A stretch of 13,574 nt of DNA, from the NCBI GenBank assembly GCA_045537285.1, contig JAZSPC010000016.1, forward strand, positions 1-13,574, read 5' to 3'. Origin of the DNA: HGM13634 sp045537285 (GTDB taxonomy: Bacteria > Bacillota > Clostridia > TANB77 > CAG-508). Positions 7,833 to 13,574 of this stretch are shown here, one piece after another. Numbering within the stretch: the stretch's first letter is position 1; each line of letters starts with the position of its first letter. A program made the translations under genes and the position numbers. The notes beneath the pieces are model-generated. The model saw only the letters and a program-made list of their open reading frames with translations. It was not told where the DNA came from and made no database searches.

Positions 7833-8351
7833 ATGAATACACTTATTATAGGAAATATTGTAGCACTTTTGGGTGCTTCATTTTCACTAATTATAGGGTT
7901 TATAAAAAACAGAAAGAAATTAATATTTATACAATCTATTCAGTTTTTTATTTATTCAATTGCCAATGTTATCTTAGGTGGAATTTCTGCTGTAATTGCA
8001 AATGTTGTTGGTTTAATAAGAAATATCTTGTGTTACAAAGAAAAACTTACAAGGGTTGCTATATTATTAATAATTATAATATCAATTGTACTAACTTTGG
8101 CTTTTAATAATTTAGGCTTTATAGGATTATTACCATTATTTAACACTATTATTTATACATATTTTATAAACGAGAAAAATCCTTTAAAGTTCAAAATATT
8201 ATTCTTAATAACAGTAATTTTATGGTTTATTTATGACCTTACAATAAAATCTTATACTTCTTCCGCATTTGATTTGTTTGCAATTGTTACTTCTTCAATT
8301 TCAGCATATCAAATTTATAAAAATAACAAAAAAGAAAAGCAACAAAATTAA
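7833..8351 (+). CDS. YgjV-family (Imp-YgjV) inner-membrane protein
   Basis: This 172-aa, highly hydrophobic protein has about five to six predicted membrane segments: residues 1-23, about 33-64 (one or two spans), 75-93, 96-112, 119-137 and 140-160. Short basic loops lie between them (KNRKK, YKEKLTR), and the C-terminal tail is Lys/Asn-rich and cytoplasmic. The pattern of alternating small, short-looped helices with the NVVGLIRNI motif resembles the YgjV family of bacterial inner-membrane proteins, which has no firm biochemical function. AAGGGA lies 10 nt upstream of the ATG. It is the only clear plus-strand gene here, divergent from thrS and convergent with the toxin gene, whose stop codon it overlaps by 3 bp. 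Family assignment is from recalled resemblance only. Confidence 0.75.
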   Translation: MNTLIIGNIVALLGASFSLIIGFIKNRKKLIFIQSIQFFIYSIANVILGGISAVIANVVGLIRNILCYKEKLTRVAILLIIIISIVLTLAFNNLGFIGLLPLFNTIIYTYFINEKNPLKFKILFLITVILWFIYDLTIKSYTSSAFDLFAIVTSSISAYQIYKNNKKEKQQN

Positions 8352-8360
8352 TTGTTGCTT
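8337..8360. terminator. Bidirectional terminator shared by the YgjV-like and toxin genes
   Basis: AAGCAACAA (8337-8345) and TTGTTGCTT (8352-8360) form a 9-bp stem around AATTAA, which holds both stop codons. On the minus strand the stem runs into UUUUCUUUUUU. The plus-strand tail AUUUCAAUUUCUUU is weaker. The hairpin is thus encoded by the last codons of both genes. Confidence 0.75.
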
Positions 8361-8842
8361 ATTTCAATTTCTTTAATTAATTCATTTTTTATATTTGTTA
8401 TATGCTGCTCAAATTTATTAGGATTAAGATTCTCAGCTTGTAATATTCTTTTTAATTTAGTTCTTAAAATTTTATTTTGTTTCTCATTATTTATTATTAA
8501 ATGCTTTCCATTAACAATATATTCTCTTTCTATATATTTTTCTATAATAGGAAAACAGGAACTTATACAAAATATACATGGTCTATTGGTTATCCCTATA
8601 TGATAAAATGAACTTTTAATATTTGATGTTTTAGAATTAACATATTCTTCTATTCTTTTCATATTTTTATCCTCTGTTATTTTGCTTGCAGGAATTGCCC
8701 AAAACAATTCTTTTTCATATTTATCTTGAACACAACAAAATGTTGGTCTTTTACCTGATTTATTATCTTTAAATTTACTCCCCATGTTCTTGAATTTTTT
8801 TAAATATTCTTCTTTTATAATATATACACCATTTTCAACCAT
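8348..8842 (-). CDS. Type III toxin-antitoxin endoribonuclease toxin (CptN/ToxN-like)
   Basis: This is a probable sequence-specific RNase held inactive by its own pseudoknot RNA. In known type III systems (ToxIN, CptIN, TenpIN) the toxin cuts the antitoxin precursor into single repeats and is inhibited by them. ATG at 8840-8842 gives 164 aa, typical of the family, with AAAGGGAT about 8 nt upstream. An upstream TTG at 8870-8872 falls in the terminator U-tract and is rejected. The layout resembles CptN as I recall it: ENGVYIIKEEYLKKF at the N-terminus, KRPTFCCVQD, LFWAIPASK, FYHIG, then CFPIIEKYIEREY and a Lys-rich helical C-terminus. A Lys/Arg-rich surface fits RNA binding. It starts 29 nt after the terminator that ends the repeat array, the standard type III order, so toxin expression depends on read-through. 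The two-Cys pair FCC is uncommon. Confidence 0.85.
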   Translation of the reverse strand: MVENGVYIIKEEYLKKFKNMGSKFKDNKSGKRPTFCCVQDKYEKELFWAIPASKITEDKNMKRIEEYVNSKTSNIKSSFYHIGITNRPCIFCISSCFPIIEKYIEREYIVNGKHLIINNEKQNKILRTKLKRILQAENLNPNKFEQHITNIKNELIKEIEISNN

Positions 8843-8870
8843 AATAGATAATCCCTTTCTTAAAATAGAC

Positions 8871-8910
8871 AAAAAAATAGAGGGCTCCCCTCCATTTAGA
8901 AGAGCCCCCT
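8871..8910 (-). terminator. Intrinsic terminator between antitoxin RNA and toxin gene
   Basis: A 9-bp GC-rich stem pairs AGGGGGCTC with GAGCCCTCT (8902-8910 with 8879-8887, one G:U), followed by UAUUUUUUU. In type III systems this terminator sets the excess of antitoxin RNA over toxin mRNA. Confidence 0.92.
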
Positions 8911-9046
8911 ATTCTTCGTACTAACTATTTATATACAACGCTTGTTAGTCAGCGTTTTTCCTATCAAATACTAACTATTTATAACTAACGCATGTTAGTT
9001 TGCGTTTTTTCTTAATTATATATTACATAGTTAGACTAGTAATATT
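8878..9046 (-). ncRNA. Type III antitoxin RNA precursor with two pseudoknot repeats
   Basis: The transcript starts near 9046 from a consensus promoter and ends at the terminator after about 170 nt. It opens with a 7-bp hairpin (9020-9045) and then carries two 50-nt repeats. Each repeat has stem 1 AACGC/GCGTT, a 10-nt loop containing ACUAAC, an 11-nt A/U-rich linker, and GUUAGU that pairs with the loop. This forms an H-type pseudoknot, the hallmark fold of ToxI and CptI RNAs. Its position directly before the toxin gene fixes the assignment. The cognate toxin is expected to cut once per repeat in the A-rich junction (AAAAA before AACGC). That site is inferred, not seen. Confidence 0.88.
8910..9009 (-). 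repeat. Two tandem 50-nt repeats of the antitoxin RNA
   Basis: Unit 1 covers 8960-9009 and unit 2 covers 8910-8959. They match at 35 of the first 41 positions by hand alignment, while the 3' ends differ. Both pseudoknot stems are fully conserved: stem 1 at 9002-9006 with 8987-8991 and at 8952-8956 with 8937-8941. Stem 2 pairs 8994-8999 with 8970-8975 and 8944-8949 with 8920-8925. The differences lie in loops and the 3' junction, as selection on structure would leave them. Confidence 0.93.
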
Positions 9047-9052
9047 ATATTC

Positions 9053-9081
9053 ATTATACTGTAAAATATTTACATTGTCAA
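9053..9081 (-). promoter_or_regulatory. Promoter of the type III toxin-antitoxin locus
   Basis: Perfect TTGACA (9076-9081) and TATAAT (9053-9058) have a 17-bp spacer. The spacer holds a perfect dyad TGTAAA-N3-TTTACA (9060-9074). The -35 box starts only 17 bp after the valS stop. Confidence 0.87.
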
Positions 9082-9098
9082 CATAATTTTATTGTTTT

Positions 9099-11759
9099 TT
9101 ATTTCATTGAATTTAATCTTTCTTCAACTGTTTTTAACATTTGTTTATAATTTTCAAGTTTAGCTTTTTCTTCATTTATCTTAGCTTCTGGTGCCTTGTT
9201 TACAAATCCAGGATTTGATAACATTTTTTCTCCTCTTAAAACTTCCGCTTCTAATCTTATTTTTTCTTTTTCTAGCCTTTCTATTTCTTCTTTAATATCA
9301 ACTAAATCTTCAAATGGCATATATACTTCTATTCCACTTGCCATTATACTTATTGCATTGGCCGCAATTCCTGATTTATCAGCTTGAACTTTTAATTTTT
9401 TACCAAATCCAAGTTTTAGAATAAAATCTTTTGATGCTTCAATTTCTTCATAGTTATTAGTTACAAATATTAAATCAGCTTTTTTAGTTGGATGTATATT
9501 CATATTTGCTCTTACATTCCTTATTCCAACTATTATTTCCTTTAAGTCCTCTACAAATTGTTCTTCTTTATTAAAAGCAAAATCTTCTCTTAATGAAGGC
9601 CATTTACTCATCATTAATTCTTTATTATCAAATTTTATCAAACTTTCATAAATCTCTGATGTTACAAATGGCATAAATGGATGTAATAATTTAAGTGATG
9701 TTGTAAATACATAGTTTAACACCATTCCAGCTGATACTTTTTCTTCATAGTTATCGCTATACAACCTAGATTTAACTATTTCTATATACCAGTCACAGAA
9801 TTCGTTCCATATAAAGCTGTATATATTATCTAATGCAATTCCTAATTCATAATTATTTATGTTGTTTGTTACATCATTTATTAACTTATCTAATTTATTT
9901 AATATCCATTTATCTTCTAGTTTTAATAATTCCGGATTATATTTTCTTGTTTCTGAGTTATATACTCTATTTGCATAATCAATAATATCTTTTTCGTCTA
10001 CTAAATTTAATTTAATGAATTTTGCTGCATTCCATATTTTGTTTGCAAAGTTCGCTGCTTGGTCTAACTTTTCAGGCATATATTTAATGTCATTTCCAAT
10101 TGTTGTTCCTGATATTACAGAAAATCTTAATGCATCTGCGCCATAATCATCAATTACTTCCATTGGATCAACACCATTTCCAAGTGTTTTAGACATTTTT
10201 CTTCCTTGTGAATCTCTTACTAGTCCATGAATTACAACATCTTTAAATGGTATCTCATTTAATTGGTATAGTCCTGCTGTAACCATTCTTGACACCCAGA
10301 ATGTAATGATATCATATCCAGTTACTAATGTATTTGTAGGATAGAATGTTTTTAAATCTTCTGTATTTTCTGGCCAACCAAGTGTTGAAAATGGCCATAA
10401 TGCAGAGCTAAACCATGTGTCTAATGTATCTTCATCTTGGTGAATATGAGTACTTCCACATTTTTCACATTTTTCAGGAGTTGTTTTACTTACAGTTATA
10501 TGTGAACATTCATCACAGTAATATGCTGGTATTCTATGTCCCCACCATAATTGTCTTGAAATACACCAATCTCTAATGTTTTCTACCCAGTTAAAATATG
10601 TTTTTTCATATTTTTGTGGTACAAATCTAATTTTACCAGATTTAACTGCATCAATTGCTGGCTGTGTAATTTCTTTCATTTTTACAAACCATTGCTCAGA
10701 TATTCTTGGCTCTACTGTATTTTTACATCTTTCGCATTTTGCAACATTATGAACATAGTCTTCTGTATTTATTAATGCACCTAATTCTTCTAATTTTTTA
10801 ACTATAACTGGTCTCGCATCTTTTGTTAGCATTCCTTTAACTTCTGGCATTAAATCTAGCATAATATTGTTATCATCAAATACTTCTATTATTTCTAAAT
10901 TATGATCTACACCAGCTTGATAATCATTTGGATCATGTGCGGGTGTTACTTTTACACAACCTGTTCCAAATTCTTTTTCTACAAATCTATCAGCTATTAT
11001 TGGTATCTCTCTATTTACTATTGGAAGTATACAAGTTTTACCTACAATATCTGTATATCTTTCATCTTCCGGATGAACTGCAACAGCTGTATCTCCAAGC
11101 ATTGTTTCTGGTCTTGTTGTTGCAACTTCTACATATTTATCTGTACCTTTTATTTGATATTTTAAATGCCATAAATGAGATGCTTCTTCTTTGTATTCAA
11201 CTTCTGCATCAGATATTGCAGTATGACAACTTGGACACCAGTTTACCATTCTTTTCCCTTTATATATATATCCCTCTTCATATAGCTTAATAAATTGTTC
11301 TAAAACAGCTTCTGATAAACCTTCATCTAATGTAAATCTACGTCTATCCCAATCACATGAACATCCAAGTAATCTTTGTTGTTTCTGAATTGTACTACCA
11401 TATAGGTGTGTCCAATCCCATGCTTCTTTTAAGAAACCATCTCTACCTAATTCTTGTTTTGTTTTTCCTTCTTCTTTTAATTTTTGAACAACTTTCATTT
11501 CAGTAGAAATAGCTGCATGGTCTGTTCCAGGAAGCCATAAAGTATTAAATCCTTGCATTCTTTTAAATCTTATTAAAATATCTTGTATTGTTCCATCCAA
11601 CGCATGTCCCATATGTAATTTACCTGTTACATTTGGTGGTGGCATCATTATGCAATAGCTTTCAGCATTTTTATCCATGCTTGGTTTAAAATATCCTTTT
11701 TCTTCCCACTCTTTGTATAATCTTTCTTCAAAATCTTTTGGATTAAATTTGTCGTTCAT
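9099..11759 (-). CDS. valS: Valyl-tRNA synthetase
   Basis: The enzyme charges tRNA-Val in the cytoplasm and edits mischarged threonine. At 886 aa it is normal for the family. The class I signature appears as HMGH (49-52, within PPPNVTGKLHMGHALDGT), and KMSKT (521-525) replaces KMSKS. The editing domain lies between them. Zinc-type Cys pairs are visible (CPSC, CERC, CDEC and CEKC). The anticodon-binding helical domain (about 590-750) is followed by the ValRS-specific C-terminal coiled coil, Glu/Lys-rich, ending EERLNSMK. The start has AAGGAGG at ideal spacing just upstream. It is preceded by a T-box leader with its own promoter. No convincing terminator lies between its stop and the toxin-antitoxin promoter, so valS transcripts may read into that locus. 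Confidence 0.98.
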   Translation of the reverse strand: MNDKFNPKDFEERLYKEWEEKGYFKPSMDKNAESYCIMMPPPNVTGKLHMGHALDGTIQDILIRFKRMQGFNTLWLPGTDHAAISTEMKVVQKLKEEGKTKQELGRDGFLKEAWDWTHLYGSTIQKQQRLLGCSCDWDRRRFTLDEGLSEAVLEQFIKLYEEGYIYKGKRMVNWCPSCHTAISDAEVEYKEEASHLWHLKYQIKGTDKYVEVATTRPETMLGDTAVAVHPEDERYTDIVGKTCILPIVNREIPIIADRFVEKEFGTGCVKVTPAHDPNDYQAGVDHNLEIIEVFDDNNIMLDLMPEVKGMLTKDARPVIVKKLEELGALINTEDYVHNVAKCERCKNTVEPRISEQWFVKMKEITQPAIDAVKSGKIRFVPQKYEKTYFNWVENIRDWCISRQLWWGHRIPAYYCDECSHITVSKTTPEKCEKCGSTHIHQDEDTLDTWFSSALWPFSTLGWPENTEDLKTFYPTNTLVTGYDIITFWVSRMVTAGLYQLNEIPFKDVVIHGLVRDSQGRKMSKTLGNGVDPMEVIDDYGADALRFSVISGTTIGNDIKYMPEKLDQAANFANKIWNAAKFIKLNLVDEKDIIDYANRVYNSETRKYNPELLKLEDKWILNKLDKLINDVTNNINNYELGIALDNIYSFIWNEFCDWYIEIVKSRLYSDNYEEKVSAGMVLNYVFTTSLKLLHPFMPFVTSEIYESLIKFDNKELMMSKWPSLREDFAFNKEEQFVEDLKEIIVGIRNVRANMNIHPTKKADLIFVTNNYEEIEASKDFILKLGFGKKLKVQADKSGIAANAISIMASGIEVYMPFEDLVDIKEEIERLEKEKIRLEAEVLRGEKMLSNPGFVNKAPEAKINEEKAKLENYKQMLKTVEERLNSMK

Positions 11760-12031
11760 AAAATTCCTCCTTAAAATACAAAAAACTCGCCCCTATATAA
11801 GGGCGAGTTTTATTCTCACGGTACCACCTTAATTTATATATTAAAAATAATATACATCTTAAATAACTTTTAACGTAGTTTACACGAATATACCTAATAT
11901 ATATTTCTCAGCATATCAACTCCAAAGCTACTTTCAGTTTAGCTTGCTATAAGAAGCTTACAGCCTATGGCTTCTTTTCTCTAAAATAGTAGTTTTAAAC
12001 TTACTTCTCTTTTTCATCGTTTTTATTTATG
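11760..12031 (-). promoter_or_regulatory. T-box leader of valS (tRNA-Val sensor)
   Basis: The T-box motif AAGGTGGTACCGTG is at 11817-11830. Its UGGU suits a tRNA with A73, as in tRNA-Val. The specifier loop lies between AGUUU/AAACU above and AAAG/CUUU below. Its 5' side has AGAAGUA and its 3' side GAAAGUAG, giving specifier GUA (Val) followed by G. The stem I distal region carries AGAGA and a GGCUG element. Uncharged tRNA-Val would promote antitermination. Confidence 0.92.
11780..11811 (-). terminator. Regulated terminator of the valS T-box
   Basis: A 10-bp stem AAACTCGCCC/GGGCGAGTTT (11801-11810 with 11783-11792) is followed by U residues on the minus strand, 20 nt before the valS ATG. Confidence 0.9.
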
Positions 12032-12037
12032 TTATAT

Positions 12038-12066
12038 ATTTTAATACTATTTGGGTCATTTGTCAA
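12038..12066 (-). promoter_or_regulatory. valS promoter
   Basis: TTGACA (12061-12066) and TAAAAT (12038-12043) have a 17-bp spacer. The start would be near 12031, just before T-box stem I. It directly follows the terminator of the upstream surface-protein gene. Confidence 0.75.
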
Positions 12067-12077
12067 TATTTATATAC

Positions 12078-12110
12078 AAAAATGGAAAAGAGGAATATTC
12101 CCCTTTTCCA
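12078..12110 (-). terminator. Terminator of the BIG2/lectin-domain gene
   Basis: TGGAAAAG-GGAAT with ATTCC-CTTTTCCA forms a near-perfect palindrome (12083-12110), followed by UUUUUGUAUAU on the minus strand. It lies about 50 bp after the stop codon. Between stop and hairpin is a short region that would hold any DGR downstream signal. Confidence 0.85.
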
Positions 12111-12161
12111 CCTTAAAATAACTTTTCTACTTATTTAATTCTCATTTCACAGCTCTCAGTC

Positions 12162-13574
12162 CTACTCTATTATTAAAGTTGGGCGGAAAGTGAAGAAGCC
12201 ATCGGTGTAAGTCGGACCGCGGCCGCCGTTCCTGTAAGATGCTGGACAGTAGCTGCCGTTGTTGTAGTAGTTGCCACCACGAAGAACTCGATGGTAGTTG
12301 AAGAGCGCTTCTAATGTCCAATCCAAATAATTACCAGCTAAATCGTAAATATTTCCTGCTTTCCAATATTCACTATATCCTGCTTCTCTTCCTGTTCCAG
12401 AATTTTCCTTAGCATTTCCTGTACTATTATTGTAATTTCCCCATTCTCTTGAATCTTTCAAATCTGTCCAACTTAGGTTATTACTACTTACTAGCCATCT
12501 TAACGTATTATCCCATTGGCATCCCCATATCATTCCTGTTGTTACACTTCCATTTGCTGCTAATTTTTTAGCACTTGTATACATATGGTACCAATTTGAA
12601 TTACTATCTGTATTTCTTATTACTGTTGCTCCTTGTTGTAATACTGGGCTACTTATACTTCCTCCTGCTTCATATCTACCTATATAGTACCCACCATACA
12701 AACTTACACTTTCTATCATATTATCAAACTCATCTTGTAATTGCGCCTTAAAACTTGCTGCTGTTTGTGTTTTTGCATATTCTCCTTCTAATACTATATT
12801 TAAATTGTCTGTATTTTTATCAAAACTTGTTACACTGCCTGATGACGATGTATCATAATAATTTAAAACATCTGGTTCACGGTATCCACTATCTGAAGTT
12901 GTTGGATAAGTTTTTGCTGTTGCACCTGTGTTACTAAAATCATACAATTTTCCTACATTTTTGCCATTTACTACTTCACTTATCTCTGATACTGTTGCAG
13001 GTACCCATACCCACTCATTTCCACTACTATCCTTTATTACAACTCCACCATCTACATTTCCTTTTACATAGGTATATCCTTTTGGAATAGGCACATTTCC
13101 TTCTCTTACCTCTGCTATATTCGGGTTATTTGCAAAATTTCCTGTTGCTTGTATTGTTGGTACTATAACCTCCGAATCATTATTTGTAACTTTTACTTTA
13201 CAAGTTGCGCTATAACTTCCACATGTTGCTGTTATTATTGCTGTTCCTTTTGATTTTAACACCACATTTACCGTTGTTCCTTTTCCTTCTACTGCTGCCA
13301 CATTAGCATTTGATGTTGACCATACTAAATTATTTACATCTAAATTAGTTAATGTCGATGTTATTGTTTCACTCTCTTGTCCACCTTCTATTATTGCTTT
13401 TGTTATCTCTGTTTTATCTAGTATAATTGATCCCTCCACTTTAACTTTACATGTTGCACTATTTCCTCCACATTTTGCGGTTATTGTTGCTTCTCCTGCT
13501 GATTTTAGTATTACATTTACTGTCGTTCCTGTTCCTTCTATTACAGCTATATTCTCATCTGAACTTGTCCATAC
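12162..13574 (-). CDS. Surface protein with BIG2 Ig-like repeats and C-terminal FGE/C-type-lectin-like domain (5' partial)
   Basis: This is a probable cell-surface binding protein. The frame is open to the window edge, with 470 residues visible and the N-terminus lying outside. A GTG at 13437-13439 is an internal Val codon, not the start. Visible residues 1-48 end one BIG2 Ig-like repeat. The next repeat is 83 residues later and nearly a copy (VWTSSDENIAVIEG against VWSTSNANVAAVEG; both end ATCKVKV). From about 150 a sulfatase-modifying-factor (FGE) type fold follows: GNEWVWVPA, GGYYIGRYEAGG, GMIWGCQWDNTLRWL, GNIYDLAGNYLDWTLE, then LRGGNYYNNGS and FFTFRPTL near the end. The FGE catalytic Cys pair is absent, so it is a ligand-binding lectin-like domain rather than an enzyme. 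The last ~42 codons are atypical and look like a DGR variable region. Proteins of this build often have a prepilin-like N-terminus. That cannot be seen here. Confidence 0.88.
   Translation of the reverse strand, partial: VWTSSDENIAVIEGTGTTVNVILKSAGEATITAKCGGNSATCKVKVEGSIILDKTEITKAIIEGGQESETITSTLTNLDVNNLVWSTSNANVAAVEGKGTTVNVVLKSKGTAIITATCGSYSATCKVKVTNNDSEVIVPTIQATGNFANNPNIAEVREGNVPIPKGYTYVKGNVDGGVVIKDSSGNEWVWVPATVSEISEVVNGKNVGKLYDFSNTGATAKTYPTTSDSGYREPDVLNYYDTSSSGSVTSFDKNTDNLNIVLEGEYAKTQTAASFKAQLQDEFDNMIESVSLYGGYYIGRYEAGGSISSPVLQQGATVIRNTDSNSNWYHMYTSAKKLAANGSVTTGMIWGCQWDNTLRWLVSSNNLSWTDLKDSREWGNYNNSTGNAKENSGTGREAGYSEYWKAGNIYDLAGNYLDWTLEALFNYHRVLRGGNYYNNGSYCPASYRNGGRGPTYTDGFFTFRPTLIIE
12180..12310 (-). 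other. Candidate DGR variable region at the 3' end of the lectin-like domain
   Basis: About 55% G+C by hand count, against the A+T-rich remainder of the gene. Of 42 codons from CTC to CCA, 25 end in C, and they are mostly AAC, TAC, GGC, AGC, CGC and TTC. These are all codons reachable from AAC by changing only adenines, the signature of adenine-directed mutagenic homing. The encoded segment covers the ligand-binding face of the C-type-lectin fold, where known DGR variable residues lie. No template repeat or reverse transcriptase is in the window, so this is inferred. Confidence 0.65.

Noticed and set aside
7814..8107. 97-aa plus-strand frame overlapping the YgjV-like gene
   Set aside because: It is a frame shadow with a Cys/Asn/Tyr-rich composition typical of out-of-frame A+T-rich DNA. 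The 7833 frame has the RBS and a coherent membrane protein.
8843..8872. Longer start (TTG) for the toxin giving 174 aa
   Set aside because: The TTG lies in the U-tract of the antitoxin terminator and has no RBS. ATG at 8842 has AAAGGGAT at proper spacing.
8910..9010. CRISPR-like short repeats
   Set aside because: There are only two units, directly adjacent with no spacers, each self-folding into a pseudoknot and lying between a promoter and a terminator. This fits an antitoxin RNA, not a CRISPR array.
10928..11290. Plus-strand frames inside valS and other large genes
   Set aside because: They are antisense shadows of conserved genes with low-complexity Leu/Tyr/Ile composition and no RBS.
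13437..13439. GTG as the start of the BIG2/lectin gene
   Set aside because: The frame remains open to the window edge and encodes the end of a preceding, highly similar Ig-like repeat, so the GTG is internal.

Overview
The window looks like chromosomal DNA from a low-GC, anaerobic Firmicute, most likely an uncultured gut Clostridia. The signs are very A+T-rich genes, strong Shine-Dalgarno sites, consensus TTGACA/TATAAT promoters, two T-box leaders, a Bacillus-type LexA (SOS) box, and a prepilin-like signal of the clostridial KGITLxAL type. Species cannot be read from the sequence. Nearly everything is on the minus strand, so the description runs from right to left.

Right edge to 12162: the 3' part of a large surface protein with tandem bacterial Ig-like (BIG2) repeats and a C-terminal FGE/C-type-lectin-like domain. 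Its last ~130 bases change abruptly to high G+C and NNC codons, as expected of the variable region of a diversity-generating retroelement (DGR). The reverse transcriptase and template repeat are not in the window. Next comes valS behind a T-box leader with Val specifier GUA (11760-12031).

Between valS and a small membrane-protein gene lies the most notable element, a compact type III toxin-antitoxin locus (8348-9081). It has a consensus promoter, two 50-nt tandem repeats that each fold as an H-type pseudoknot, a strong intrinsic terminator, then a 164-aa CptN/ToxN-like endoribonuclease toxin. It is convergent with a YgjV-family membrane protein gene on the plus strand (7833-8351). The two stop codons overlap inside a shared bidirectional hairpin.

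Then comes thrS with a T-box leader (Thr specifier ACU) and its own promoter, divergent from the ygjV-like promoter. It is followed by a 93-aa orphan gene with its own promoter, an operator-like dyad and a terminator.

The left part is a probable operon: LexA-controlled recN, then radA, a pseudopilin-like membrane protein and a membrane-anchored cyclophilin, ending in a perfect 12-bp terminator. DNA repair (recN, radA) is thus combined with two envelope proteins. At the extreme left is an unannotated mini-gene of 43 codons. It has a consensus promoter, a strong RBS and a terminator, and its coding region contains a (CA)12 dinucleotide tract, a potential phase-variation switch.
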